Origin: G965232465 sp965232465
Lineage (GTDB): Bacteria; Pseudomonadota; Alphaproteobacteria; JAQWUY01
NCBI GenBank assembly: GCA_965232465.1
Contig: OZ246977.1
Span: 1,302,001 to 1,366,000 of the forward strand
DNA length: 64,000 nucleotides
Direction of reading: 5' to 3'
Shown here: one piece after another, positions 1 to 9,478 of the stretch
How the letters are laid out: every line of letters starts with the position of its first letter
How positions within the stretch are numbered: the stretch's first letter is position 1
The notes under the pieces: model-generated
Databases searched by the model: none
What the model was told of the DNA's origin: nothing
Seen by the model: the letters and a program-made list of their open reading frames with translations, nothing else
Position numbers and translations under genes: made by a program

Positions 1-43
1 TTTGCTGTATTCCCAAATACAACTGCAAAAATTATTGAAGTAT

Positions 44-3000
44 TTAGCTATTATTAACCATGTATATTATATCGTCAAAGGCGTTGTATTTGCCATTGGT
101 ATTCCCCGATTTATCCGCTGGGATTTGAATCCGTAATTTTGTTGTGCGTCTTCTATTACCAATAGTTCTTTGAAACGATATGGGATTGCCTGCCCTTAAT
201 GTGGTTTGCACATTGGCTATAGTTTCGGCACCTGTAACACCAAGAATGCGTATATGCGTTCCCAATGTTGCTTTACTTGCCCCTGCAACATCACTTACAT
301 CTGTTAATTCTGTTACTGTTAAACCTACCCTCATGGTCGATGTTAAGCCTGCTGTACTGAATACACTATTGGTTGGGGAAGAATCATCCACATCTAACAA
401 CAATCCAGTACCCGGTATGTGATTTGCCAATGCCTGCGTACCTGAGGCGTATTTACTGTCGACCACCAACGGATAGTTTTGCTTAGCAATGGTAAAGTCC
501 GCTGTCCGCATCGACCCTGAGTATTTGGGGTTACCGGGGGTTGCGGTCATGGTGATTTCCACTGTACCGCCGGAAGTTGCCCCCCGAATATCCCCATTAA
601 CAATGTTTAATGTCCCATCGGGGGCGTCGCTTGATTTCTTAGCCACCGTCCAAGTATATTGCGTTGCCCTTGTCCCACCCGGTAAGGTATAGTCTAAATC
701 AATCTTGGTAACAGCACTGTCCTTCCATGCCCCATTTTCGCCGGTTGCTTTTGCCACCGCTGGGGCGGTGGTTACATCCGTCCCCAGTACTTGTTTTGTT
801 ACATCAAAATTGACATATTCTGTTGCTGCGGCAACTGCATTTGCCCCTGTTTTTGCCGCACGGACAATCTTTATCAGCAGCTTACCCGATTTGGTCAGCT
901 TGCTGGTGTCAATAGCCCCAGTTTTGGTATTACTTATAGCATTTTGCCCACTGGGAACAATACCCGCAGTGGTGGCATCCTTGCCCCCTTTACCCCCATC
1001 ACTACTAGGCACAACAGAGAAAGTGTAATCGGTTGCTTTAACAAAGGTTTGCCCTTGATCTGTAAGGTCTAATTTATAATCTGGGGTAACTGTACCCTTG
1101 CCCCATTTACCCGTTAATCCGGTCGGGGTGCCATCAATCACCTGTGCGGGTCGTGTGGACAGTTCAAATTCTTTGGATACATCGTTATATTTGGTGCTTT
1201 CAAATACAACAGTAACAGTTGTGCCGGTAGTAAACGCCCCTTTTATGGTCAGGCTCTTGTCCCCACTATCAATGTCAAAGTTCGAATTCGTATCTTTTTT
1301 CGCTAAGCTTTTTACCGTCCAATCGCTTCTGGAGCTGCCAGTTGCTGTTAATTGCCCTAGTACATCGGCGGCACTTACCGTCTTATTGCCAGATACATAC
1401 GATACAACAAGGTTCGCTACGCTTAGGGTGCCCGCCGATAGCGTTTGTTTATTAATCGTTACATCCACATCTCTGGTCATAGATGTATACTTATCATTCG
1501 CCGCATAGGTAATCCGCACTTTTACCACCCCCTGTTGGGTGGTTTTGGCAATGGCACCTGTATTGCTTGCAATCGTTATGGCATTGCCCCCTGTGGTGGG
1601 ACCAGCGGTAGTACCCGTCGCTGTCAATGTGTATGTGGCGGTACCAATCCCCGTCGGTAGATTCGTCGGTGTATAAGTTATCGCTCTGCTTGCCGTTGCC
1701 CATGGAATAGCCCCAGCCGATACGGTAAACCCGCTGTGGTCGCTGCTCCCTTGCTTATTCACCGTGATATTTTCATATACGGTTAGCTCGGGCAATCCGC
1801 CTTTGGCTTTACGGACGATTTTTACCAACAGTTTCCCTGATTTATTCAGCTTGCTGCCATCAATCGCCCCGGTGGTGCCGTTAATCGCCCCAGTTAAGGC
1901 ACCGGTTACAATGCCGGCAGTGGTGGCGGTTTTACTGCCTTTATTCCCTTCGCTGTTCGGTAAAATGGTAAAGGTGAAATCCGTACTTGTATCAAAGGGT
2001 ACCGTTACATCCCCCACCGTGTCAGACGCTTTTAATTTATAATCCACATTGAAGGTTTTGCCCCATTTACCGCTTAATCCCGTGGGTGTATCCCCCAATG
2101 TACCCGCCCCAGTGGACAATTCGAAGGTGCGACTCTGATCCGCATATTCAGAATCCGTATGTTCAAATACAACGGTTACAGTTGTACTGGTTGTTATTGC
2201 CCCTGATATGGTTAACGACTTGCCATTAACTGTAAGATTCCCATGACTATCTGTATCTGCTAGGCTCTTAATTGTCCAATCGGATTTTTGCGTTTGGCTA
2301 CCGGATACAGTTAATTTACCCAGTATATCGGCGGTGCTTACCGTCTTATTGCCAGACCCATAAGGCACAACAAGATTCGCCATTGTTAGTGTACCAGTGA
2401 AATTACTATCGGTTTTTACATATACAATGCGATCCCTATAGTTTGTGGCACTGTATGTCAATTTTAGGGTAGCTGCACCCGCACCCGCTTTGTCCTCCAG
2501 TGTACTGGTATAGGTGGCAACACTAACGCCGATATTCGTTGATCCATTCTTAAATTGAAAATCTGTGCCACTGGTACCACTGCCGACAACCTCTGCTTTA
2601 ACAGTCGGCGTTACCCCATTTGGTACAGTACCAACAAATGTACTTACATTATATATCTTTGTATTTGTTAAGGTATACGCAGTGGCTTGGCTGCTACCAT
2701 TCCCACCTTTAATATTGTTGCTGGATTTATCCGAATCGGACAGGACGCTGCCAATTGTTGGGTTGGCTTGTGTTTTGATAAACACTTCATAAGGGTTAAA
2801 GCCATCTGCTGTATAGGTTAGTTTTAGGGTAACTTCCCCCGCCCCTGCTTTATCTTCCAGTGTACTGGTATATGTTACATCGGCAACACCGATATTTGTC
2901 GCCCCATTCTTAAATTGAAAATCTGTGCCACTGGTACCACTGCCGATAATCTCTGCTTTGACAGTGGGCGTTACCCCACTTGGTACATTGCCAATAAATG

Positions 3001-4000
3001 CATCGATAGCATATGTTTTGCCACTGGTTAAAGCATATGCAGAATCTTGCGTCGTACCATCGCCACTGCGGACTGTTTTATCGCCCGTGCTGTCTTGTAT
3101 ATCAGCGGACTGTACAGTATTGCCCACAGGTTTGGTCGTATCGACCTCCGCTGTTTTAATATCATAGTGCCGCTCGACCTTGTCATAGCGTTTGTGCCAT
3201 ACGGCATCTGTACCGGATACAGGGGCGGATTTTAATTGGTCTTGTATACTTTTGTCGAATGCCAATTTAAAATCGACCGATATATCGGTCTGTGCCGATT
3301 CGCCATTGGGTTTGTCATATGTGCCCCGCACTGTTACCACCGCATTGGGGGTAAATTCGGCAATCAATTTATTGCCCCTAACAACTGTATCCTCAACCCC
3401 ATCGAATCTATAAGTCCCCACCCCCACAGACACCTGTTCATAATTGGGGATATTGCCCTTAGCGGTGATATCCCAGCCTTGTAATACTTTCTTATCGTCG
3501 ATAATGGTATTGCCAATGCGACGATATAGGTTTGCCGCCATGTCAAACCGTGCGGTTTTCAGTTCCGCCCCCACACTAAACCGTTGGAAATTGTCCGATG
3601 CCTTAAAAGCAAGTATATTCTTTGTCCCGTCCTTGCTATCAAAAAACGCATTGACCCCAACAATTAATGGGGTAGCAGTTGTATCAATACGCTTCCGATA
3701 CCCCAACCCCAAGTTTAATCGATTCACCGACTTTTGACGATTATAAGAAGTTTGCAAATATGTAATCGTGTCTTTTGTTTCCGACAGGTTGCTAAAAGCG
3801 GTAATATCCCAATTTAGGGTTTTGTCCGTATAGCCGACCCCGCCACTTATCCATTCGAAGATACCTGTTTTGTTAATAGTATCCATAAACATATTACCGG
3901 TGGCGTTTACCACTTTGTCCGTATCATCGGTGAATACAGGTGTTGTATATGCCAGCACAATAACACTAGCTGTTGCCCATAAAGATTTTTTCAGTTTCAT
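44..4000 (-). CDS. Inverse autotransporter (intimin/invasin-like) adhesin
   Basis: Predicted outer-membrane adhesin of about 1318 residues. A signal peptide (MKLKKSLWATASVIVLAY, then TTPVFT) is followed by an inverse-autotransporter beta-barrel over roughly residues 25-280, seen as alternating strands such as LNLGLGYRKR, VGVNAFFD, RFSVGAELK and VSVGVGTYRFDG. The barrel ends in KRYDKVERHYDI, close to the family's conserved linker. The rest is Ser/Thr/Gly-rich passenger made of Ig-like repeats. I chose the ATG at 4000 because GAGG lies 9 nt upstream of it. An ATG at 4009 and a TTG at 4015 are in frame but worse placed. No C-terminal lectin domain is obvious. The family is known in enterobacteria. 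Its job here, surface adhesion, is inferred from architecture. Transcription starts from a promoter with an A-tract spacer. Confidence 0.88.
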   Translation of the reverse strand: MKLKKSLWATASVIVLAYTTPVFTDDTDKVVNATGNMFMDTINKTGIFEWISGGVGYTDKTLNWDITAFSNLSETKDTITYLQTSYNRQKSVNRLNLGLGYRKRIDTTATPLIVGVNAFFDSKDGTKNILAFKASDNFQRFSVGAELKTARFDMAANLYRRIGNTIIDDKKVLQGWDITAKGNIPNYEQVSVGVGTYRFDGVEDTVVRGNKLIAEFTPNAVVTVRGTYDKPNGESAQTDISVDFKLAFDKSIQDQLKSAPVSGTDAVWHKRYDKVERHYDIKTAEVDTTKPVGNTVQSADIQDSTGDKTVRSGDGTTQDSAYALTSGKTYAIDAFIGNVPSGVTPTVKAEIIGSGTSGTDFQFKNGATNIGVADVTYTSTLEDKAGAGEVTLKLTYTADGFNPYEVFIKTQANPTIGSVLSDSDKSSNNIKGGNGSSQATAYTLTNTKIYNVSTFVGTVPNGVTPTVKAEVVGSGTSGTDFQFKNGSTNIGVSVATYTSTLEDKAGAGAATLKLTYSATNYRDRIVYVKTDSNFTGTLTMANLVVPYGSGNKTVSTADILGKLTVSGSQTQKSDWTIKSLADTDSHGNLTVNGKSLTISGAITTSTTVTVVFEHTDSEYADQSRTFELSTGAGTLGDTPTGLSGKWGKTFNVDYKLKASDTVGDVTVPFDTSTDFTFTILPNSEGNKGSKTATTAGIVTGALTGAINGTTGAIDGSKLNKSGKLLVKIVRKAKGGLPELTVYENITVNKQGSSDHSGFTVSAGAIPWATASRAITYTPTNLPTGIGTATYTLTATGTTAGPTTGGNAITIASNTGAIAKTTQQGVVKVRITYAANDKYTSMTRDVDVTINKQTLSAGTLSVANLVVSYVSGNKTVSAADVLGQLTATGSSRSDWTVKSLAKKDTNSNFDIDSGDKSLTIKGAFTTGTTVTVVFESTKYNDVSKEFELSTRPAQVIDGTPTGLTGKWGKGTVTPDYKLDLTDQGQTFVKATDYTFSVVPSSDGGKGGKDATTAGIVPSGQNAISNTKTGAIDTSKLTKSGKLLIKIVRAAKTGANAVAAATEYVNFDVTKQVLGTDVTTAPAVAKATGENGAWKDSAVTKIDLDYTLPGGTRATQYTWTVAKKSSDAPDGTLNIVNGDIRGATSGGTVEITMTATPGNPKYSGSMRTADFTIAKQNYPLVVDSKYASGTQALANHIPGTGLLLDVDDSSPTNSVFSTAGLTSTMRVGLTVTELTDVSDVAGASKATLGTHIRILGVTGAETIANVQTTLRAGNPISFQRTIGNRRRTTKLRIQIPADKSGNTNGKYNAFDDIIYMVNNS
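760..2400 (-). repeat. Two large passenger repeats with about 960-bp period
   Basis: A second, longer duplication in the adhesin passenger. The block starting with VANLVV, SGNKTVS and DWTVKSL, followed by GTPTGLTGKWGK and SGKLLIKIVR, occurs twice. Matching DNA lies near 1379 and 2340, and again near 1100 and 2060, giving a period of about 960 bp. The copies have diverged more than the 360-bp pair, so this duplication is probably older. Confidence 0.75.
2410..3130 (-). repeat. Two tandem 360-bp passenger repeats (about 120 residues each)
   Basis: The adhesin passenger contains two adjacent units with the same core (VTPTVKAE, GSGTSGTDFQFKNG, TYTSTLEDKAGAG, then LKLTY). At DNA level, near-identical stretches lie around 2551-2590 and 2911-2950, exactly 360 bp apart. 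They encode bacterial Ig-like stalk domains and are long enough to recombine, so copy number could vary between strains. Confidence 0.85.
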
Positions 4001-4069
4001 GTGTTTCATCCTCAATTTCTTAGAATTACAGTTTCATTCGGCACCCGCCCAAATGGGCACCACAGTACA

Positions 4070-4099
4070 ATTATACAGAGGATTTTTTTTTTTTTTCAA
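4070..4099 (-). promoter_or_regulatory. Adhesin promoter with homopolymeric A-tract spacer
   Basis: On the minus strand TTGAAA (4099-4094) and a perfect TATAAT (4075-4070) are separated by 18 nt. Fourteen consecutive A residues (4096-4083) run from the -35 hexamer into the spacer. The expected transcript starts near 4063, leaving a leader of about 60 nt that contains a small GCCC/GGGC hairpin (4048-4059). A homopolymer in a promoter spacer is the classic arrangement for slipped-strand phase variation. Confidence 0.7.
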
Positions 4100-4183
4100 G
4101 TATTAAAAACTATAATTAAAATATACTATAAGTTGCTATATATGGGGGGAGATTGGGAATAGATGATGAGGGAATAATAATTC

Positions 4184-4211
4184 TTGACTCCTTTGGGGAA
4201 TATGGTATACT
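4184..4211 (+). promoter_or_regulatory. Sigma70-type promoter of the rimP-nusA-infB operon
   Basis: TTGACT (4184-4189), a 16-nt spacer, then TATACT (4206-4211). Transcription should start near 4218, upstream of the hairpin at 4237-4266 and of rimP at 4283. Confidence 0.75.
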
Positions 4212-4236
4212 GTGTGTAGTTTAGATGCTTTTATTT

Positions 4237-4266
4237 AAGGTGGAATTGGACAGTTCCGCCTTTTTT
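4237..4266 (+). terminator. Intrinsic terminator or attenuator in the rimP leader
   Basis: AAGGTGGAA (4237-4245) pairs with TTCCGCCTT (4254-4262) around an 8-nt loop, and a T run follows to 4266. It lies between the promoter and the rimP ribosome-binding site, so it would end transcripts before the operon's first gene unless bypassed. Confidence 0.7.
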
Positions 4267-4282
4267 AATATAGGAAATATGG

Positions 4283-4789
4283 ATGAGTATATTGACTGAT
4301 AATATCGCCAACATGATAACGCCTACCCTTGCAAAATTGGGGCTTTGGGTGGTACAGGTACGCATAATGGGTGGGGCGGGAAATACGACTTTGCAAATTA
4401 TGATTGACCGTTTGAATGATACGCCTGTGGATGTTGAGGATTGTCAACAAGCATCTTATGCTATATCCGCTTTGCTTGATGTGGAAGATCCCATTAAAAA
4501 TACATATGATTTGGAAGTGTCCACACCAGGAATTGACCGCCCCTTAGTGCGGATGCAAGATTATGAAAAATATGTGGGATTTGAAATTAAAATGGAATTA
4601 AAATCCCCCACCGATACAGGACGCAAAAGGTATCGTGGGATTATTAAAAGCACCGATACAAACATAATTTATATCGGATTTGACAATATCACAGAATCAG
4701 TTGCATTTGACAATGTACAACATGCAAAGCTTATTTTAACGGATGCGTTGATGGAATTTTCTAAGCCAGAGATATATACCATCAACTAA
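4283..4789 (+). CDS. rimP: Ribosome maturation factor RimP
   Basis: Cytoplasmic 30S maturation factor, 168 residues, normal family length. Family features visible are the N-terminal alpha/beta domain (LWVVQVRI, LQIMIDR, VDVEDCQQAS, then DPIKNTYDLEVSTPGIDRPL) and a C-terminal Sm-like barrel (YVGFEIKMEL, YRGIIKS, AFDNVQHAKL). The DLEVSTPGIDRPL motif is diagnostic. The ATG at 4283 is preceded by AGGA at 4272-4275. An ATG at 4279 is out of frame and closes at once. It is the first gene of the rimP-nusA-ylxR-infB-rbfA cluster and lies behind an attenuator-like hairpin. Confidence 0.95.
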   Translation: MSILTDNIANMITPTLAKLGLWVVQVRIMGGAGNTTLQIMIDRLNDTPVDVEDCQQASYAISALLDVEDPIKNTYDLEVSTPGIDRPLVRMQDYEKYVGFEIKMELKSPTDTGRKRYRGIIKSTDTNIIYIGFDNITESVAFDNVQHAKLILTDALMEFSKPEIYTIN

Positions 4790-4831
4790 AATACACTATA
4801 ACATTTATCATATTATTAAGGACGACAAAAA

Positions 4832-6394
4832 ATGGAACAACGCACAGATATGTTAACAATTGCAAATATGGTGGCACGGGAAAAAGGTATCGAGTTGGAT
4901 CAAGTTTTACATGCTTTGGAATCCGCCATTCAAAAAGCGGCTACATCGAAATATGGGGTAGAATTTGATATTCGTGCCTGTATTAATCGCACCACAGGGG
5001 CGGTGGAACTGGCACGATATACGGAAATTGTGGCATCTGAATCCGAAGTGGAAAATGAAATGCAGCAAATTCCCATTGAATTGGCACAGGTATCGCATCC
5101 AGATATGTCCATTGGTGACAGCATTATTGAACCTTTGCCCCCTTTGGAATTTGGACGGATTGCCGCCCAGACCGCAAAACAAGTCATTGTACAACGGGTA
5201 CGGGATGCGGAGCGAGAACGGGAATATAATGAATATAAGGACCGTGTGGGGGATATTGTTAAGGGGATTGTAAAACGGGCGGATTATAATTCCGTGTCTG
5301 TGGATTTGGGCATGGCAGAAGCGATTATGTACCGTGAAGAATCGATTCCTCGTGAACAATTTCGCCGGGGGGATAGCATTCGTGCATATGTGTATGAGGT
5401 ACGACGGGAACAACGGGGGGCACAGATTATGGTGTCGCGCACCCATCCACAGTTTTTGGTGGCGTTGTTTAAAAATGAAGTACCTGAAATCGAAGAGGGG
5501 CTTATTGATATTTTATCCGTTGCCCGTGATCCGGGATCCCGTGCAAAAATTTGCGTACGGGCAAATGAAATGGGTATAGATCCTGTGGGTACTTGTGTGG
5601 GAATGCGGGGGTCACGGGTGCAACAGGTTGTTGCCGAATTGCTGGGGGAAAAAATCGATATTATCGAACACATAGATCACACCCCCACCTTGATCAAAAA
5701 AGCGTTGCAACCCGCAGAAGTTGCCCAAGTCATTTATGAAGGAACCGATGCCTCTGCGGAAGTCGTCTTGGGGCAAGACCAATTGTCCTTAGCAATTGGA
5801 CGGCGGGGACAAAATGTACGGCTTGCCAGTCAAATGTTAAAGATTCATTTGGATATTATCACCGAACAAGAATACCAACATCGCAGTCAGGAAAAATATG
5901 CGGTGCGTTCACAATTATTTATTGATAAATTGGGGATTGACGATATGATGGCACGATTACTGGTGACTGAAGGATTTGTCAGCATCGAACATATTGCCGA
6001 TATTTCCATTGAAGAATTGAAAGAAATTGAAGGTATAACCACAGAATTTGCTGAGAACTTACAACAATCCGCACAAGCATATGTAAAATCCGAAGAAGAA
6101 TTCATATTAAAATCTTTGGAAAAGATGGATATTGCCGAAGACCTGTTGGAATTTTTGAGCGGGCACGATGCAGCGATTGTTAAATTAGGGGAAAATGATA
6201 TAACATGTTTGGAAGATTTGGCGGATTTGGCATCGAGTGAAGTACAAGAAATTTTACAAGATTTGGGCATCACCGAAGAAGAAGCAGCCGATCTTATTAA
6301 AGGAGCACGTGAGACCGCAGGTTGGTTTGACGATGTGGTACAAGATGGTGCAGACAGTGATAGTACTGAAGCCCCTGACAGCAAAACCATATAA
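4832..6394 (+). CDS. nusA: Transcription termination/antitermination factor NusA
   Basis: RNA-polymerase-associated pausing, termination and antitermination factor, 520 residues. Domain order: N-terminal polymerase-binding domain (1-130), S1 domain (about 137-200, GDIVKGIVKRADYNSVSVDLG), two KH domains (KH1 with DPVGTCVGMRGSRVQQVV, KH2 with LSLAIGRRGQNVRLAS), then two helix-hairpin-helix acidic repeats (about 365-500: IADISIEELKEIEGI and LADLASSEVQEILQDLGI). The two C-terminal repeats are usual in proteobacteria. AAGGA lies about 10 nt before the ATG. It is 42 nt downstream of rimP and 11 nt upstream of the ylxR-like gene, so co-transcribed. Confidence 0.97.
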   Translation: MEQRTDMLTIANMVAREKGIELDQVLHALESAIQKAATSKYGVEFDIRACINRTTGAVELARYTEIVASESEVENEMQQIPIELAQVSHPDMSIGDSIIEPLPPLEFGRIAAQTAKQVIVQRVRDAEREREYNEYKDRVGDIVKGIVKRADYNSVSVDLGMAEAIMYREESIPREQFRRGDSIRAYVYEVRREQRGAQIMVSRTHPQFLVALFKNEVPEIEEGLIDILSVARDPGSRAKICVRANEMGIDPVGTCVGMRGSRVQQVVAELLGEKIDIIEHIDHTPTLIKKALQPAEVAQVIYEGTDASAEVVLGQDQLSLAIGRRGQNVRLASQMLKIHLDIITEQEYQHRSQEKYAVRSQLFIDKLGIDDMMARLLVTEGFVSIEHIADISIEELKEIEGITTEFAENLQQSAQAYVKSEEEFILKSLEKMDIAEDLLEFLSGHDAAIVKLGENDITCLEDLADLASSEVQEILQDLGITEEEAADLIKGARETAGWFDDVVQDGADSDSTEAPDSKTI

Positions 6395-6405
6395 GGGGAG
6401 GGTTT

Positions 6406-6981
6406 ATGGGACAGGCATCAGACATACATCGCAGGTGTGCGGTTACCCGTAACCTGTATGCAAAATCCGCAATGATACGGTTTTGCATTGCCCCGGATAA
6501 AGTGGTAACCCCCGATATTCGGGGAAAATTACCGGGACGGGGTATTTGGGTACATGCGGGGGTGGTAGCAGACGCCATTAAAACCAATGTGTTTGCAAAA
6601 TCCGCCCGTAGCCAAGCCATTATCCCCGATGGGTTGTATACAGTAGTGGAAAAATTGTTATATAGCCATATAGTGGATTTAATTCATGGGGCAAAACGAT
6701 CGGGAAAGGGTGTTTCTGGGTTTGAGAAGGTTAAGGATGCCTTAAAAGCCAATACATTAGCTATTGTGTTTTCCACAGCAGGTAACAGTGCAGATGGGCA
6801 TAAAAAATTACAGGGGATGTGTCGAATGCTGAATGTAACATTTTGTACTGATTTATATCCCGAAACTGTCGAAAATGTTTGGCACCATACCTATGCAGGT
6901 ATAAAAAAATGTGGGATAGCACACGGTTTACAAAATGAAATACGCCGATATGGTTTGTTTCAAAACGGAGATTTAGTATGA
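6406..6981 (+). CDS. YlxR (DUF448) plus L7Ae-like RNA-binding protein
   Basis: 191 residues. The N-terminal YlxR/DUF448 domain (about 8-50) has the signatures RRCAVTR, DIRGKLPGRGIWVHA and a basic surface. A second domain (about 85-180, ANTLAIVFSTAGNSADGHKKL and onward) resembles the L7Ae/L30e-like partner often fused to YlxR in alphaproteobacteria. YlxR homologues in Firmicutes have been linked to RNase P modulation. Whether that holds here is unknown. Its TGA overlaps the infB ATG (ATGA), implying translational coupling between nusA and infB. Confidence 0.88.
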   Translation: MGQASDIHRRCAVTRNLYAKSAMIRFCIAPDKVVTPDIRGKLPGRGIWVHAGVVADAIKTNVFAKSARSQAIIPDGLYTVVEKLLYSHIVDLIHGAKRSGKGVSGFEKVKDALKANTLAIVFSTAGNSADGHKKLQGMCRMLNVTFCTDLYPETVENVWHHTYAGIKKCGIAHGLQNEIRRYGLFQNGDLV

Positions 6982-9461
6982 ATGACAGTAAAAATAAAAA
7001 ACCTATCATAATTGGGGGTAAGTCCCAGAGTGGGAGAAAACCCATTTCGATTGGGGGCAAGGTTGCGGACAGAAAAGCCCCCAGCACAGCAAAAACAACC
7101 ATAAAATCCAGTACTCCGGATGCTAAGCATTTTGGGAAGATAGATATATCAAAATTAAAAGAATTAAAACACAAAGCCGATGTTGAATTAAAACAAGAAG
7201 CAAAAAAAGCCGAAGAATCATCCAGAAAAAAAGAAGCGGAACGCCAAGTGTTGGCGGAACGCAAGCAGCAGAAAAAACAAACCGAGCAAAAAACAGAACA
7301 GGTTAAAAAAGAGCAAGTCAAAAAAGCTCCAGCCGAACAGCAGGAAAATCAAGTTAAACCCCAACCGGCGGGAAAACCCCAACAAGCGGAAAAATCCATT
7401 TTACCAATGGATACGCCATCGTCTGCCCCGGCGGTGCTCAAGTCCGATACATCTGTATCCATTGGACGGATGGGCGTTAAAAAAGATGATATGGGGGCGG
7501 CAATAAACAAGACCAAAACCCCCAAAAAAGCCCGCAAAGGGGAACCAGAAAGACGGCAAAAATCCAAATTTACTATTGCCGATGCCCTAAGCGAAACGGA
7601 TGATAATTTCGATATGGTGTCTGGTCCATCGTTGGCATCCATTCGTCGCAGACGGGAAAAAGAAAAACTTAAAGCCCGTGAAGCGTTGGCGATCAAGGAA
7701 AAGGTGGTACGGGATGTGACCATTCCTGAAACCATTACAGTTGGCGATTTGGCAAACCGTATGGCGGAACGCACCGCAGATGTGATCAAAGAATTGATGA
7801 AATTGGGCGTTATGGCAAATGCGGCACAATCGGTTGATGCGGATACAGCGGAGTTGGTTGTAGCCGAATTGGGACATCGTTTTAACCGTGTGTCTGAATC
7901 CGATGTGGAAGATATTTTGGCGGATACTGAACTGGACACCCCACAAGATCTGACCCCACGGGCACCTGTGGTGACGATTATGGGGCATGTGGATCATGGG
8001 AAAACTTCGTTGCTCGATGCGTTGCGTGCAACGGATGTTGTCGGTGGTGAATCGGGGGGAATTACCCAGCATATTGGTGCATACAGTGTAACCCGCCCAA
8101 ATGGTGTGATTACTTTTTTGGATACCCCAGGACACGAAGCGTTTACCAGTATGCGGGAACGAGGGGCAAATGTGACGGATATTGTGGTGATTGTGGTTGC
8201 CGCCGATGATGGCATTATGCCCCAAACAATCGAAGCAATTAACCATGCCAAAAGTGCCGATGTGCCGATTATTGTTGCCATAAATAAAATAGATACTCAA
8301 GGGGCGGATGCAAACCGCACACAAACCCAGTTATTGGAACATGGTGTGCAAACCGAACACTTTGGCGGGGATGTATTATGTGTGGAAGTGTCCGCCAAGC
8401 AACGCCTCAATTTGGACAAATTGGAAGATGCTATTTTGTTACAAGCGGACATGCTGGAATTAAAATCCAATGTACATGCCAACCCCAGTGGTACAGTTGT
8501 GGAGTCGAAATTGGAACGGGGCAGGGGATCGGTGGCAACTGTACTTGTGCGTCGGGGTACAGTAAAAATCGGACAAATTTTTGTTGCCGGTCAACAGTGG
8601 GGTAAAGTGCGGGCAATTACCAATGATCGGGGCGATAATATGAAAGATGCGGGACCATCTATGCCGGTGGAAATATTGGGTTGGAACGCCCCCCCTGAAT
8701 CCGGGGATGAGTTTCGTGTGGTGGATTCAGAAGCCACCGCCCGTGAAATCACCGCATATCGTATGCGAAAAGCCCTAAGCGATCGCAACACAGTTTCCGC
8801 CAAGGGCAGTATAGACGATATTTTTGCCCAAATTAAACAGGGACAAATCAAAGAATTGCCCCTTATTATTAAAGCCGATGCCCATGGATCTGTGGAGGCC
8901 ATTAAGGGGGTACTTGCCAAATTTGATAACGACGAAGTCAAAGTTCAGGTGGTGCATGCGGGTACGGGCGGTATCACCGAATCCGATGTGTCATTGGCGG
9001 CATCTGTGCAAGGTTTAATTTTTGGCTTTAATGTACGGGCAAACGCCCAAGCACGGGAAAAAGCGGAACAAAATCAACAAGATATTCGGTATTATTCAAT
9101 TATTTATGATTTAATTGATGATGTCAAAGGATTGCTGAGCGGTATGTTAGCCCCAAAAGTCAGCGAAGATTTGATTGGATATGCCACCGTTCGCCAAGTG
9201 TTTAAGGTATCGAAGTTGGGCAATATTGCCGGATGTTATGTGACCGATGGTATGGTAAAGCGTGGGGCATCGGTGCGGATTTTGCGGGATGATGTGATTA
9301 TTTATGAGGGGGCATTAAAACAGTTAAAGCGTGAAAAAGACGATGTACGAGAGGTTAAAAATACATATGAGTGTGGTATGATGTTCGAAAATTATGACGA
9401 TATTAAAGAAGGTGATGTTATCGAATGTTTTGAGCGGATTGAAACGCAACGGAAATTATAA
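6978..9461 (+). CDS. infB: Translation initiation factor IF-2
   Basis: GTPase that places initiator tRNA on the 30S subunit, 827 residues. A long charged Lys/Glu/Gln-rich N-terminal extension (1-230) precedes an IF2-N domain (VRDVTIPETITVGDLANRM). The G domain carries G1 GHVDHGKT at 336-343, G3 DTPGHEAF and G4 NKID. Domains II to IV follow (VVESKLERGRGSVATVLVRRG; PLIIKADAHGSVEAI; AGCYVTDGMVKRG). It overlaps the previous stop by 4 nt. The N-terminal repeats of IIIGGK and ISIGGK are typical of alphaproteobacterial IF-2. Confidence 0.97.
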   Translation: MNDSKNKKPIIIGGKSQSGRKPISIGGKVADRKAPSTAKTTIKSSTPDAKHFGKIDISKLKELKHKADVELKQEAKKAEESSRKKEAERQVLAERKQQKKQTEQKTEQVKKEQVKKAPAEQQENQVKPQPAGKPQQAEKSILPMDTPSSAPAVLKSDTSVSIGRMGVKKDDMGAAINKTKTPKKARKGEPERRQKSKFTIADALSETDDNFDMVSGPSLASIRRRREKEKLKAREALAIKEKVVRDVTIPETITVGDLANRMAERTADVIKELMKLGVMANAAQSVDADTAELVVAELGHRFNRVSESDVEDILADTELDTPQDLTPRAPVVTIMGHVDHGKTSLLDALRATDVVGGESGGITQHIGAYSVTRPNGVITFLDTPGHEAFTSMRERGANVTDIVVIVVAADDGIMPQTIEAINHAKSADVPIIVAINKIDTQGADANRTQTQLLEHGVQTEHFGGDVLCVEVSAKQRLNLDKLEDAILLQADMLELKSNVHANPSGTVVESKLERGRGSVATVLVRRGTVKIGQIFVAGQQWGKVRAITNDRGDNMKDAGPSMPVEILGWNAPPESGDEFRVVDSEATAREITAYRMRKALSDRNTVSAKGSIDDIFAQIKQGQIKELPLIIKADAHGSVEAIKGVLAKFDNDEVKVQVVHAGTGGITESDVSLAASVQGLIFGFNVRANAQAREKAEQNQQDIRYYSIIYDLIDDVKGLLSGMLAPKVSEDLIGYATVRQVFKVSKLGNIAGCYVTDGMVKRGASVRILRDDVIIYEGALKQLKREKDDVREVKNTYECGMMFENYDDIKEGDVIECFERIETQRKL

Positions 9462-9478
9462 ACCGAGAATTATTAAGT

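Noticed and set aside
180..3737. Several plus-strand open frames of 60-136 codons opposite the adhesin gene
   Set aside because: They mirror the repeats of the adhesin, lack ribosome-binding sites and have no recognisable domains.
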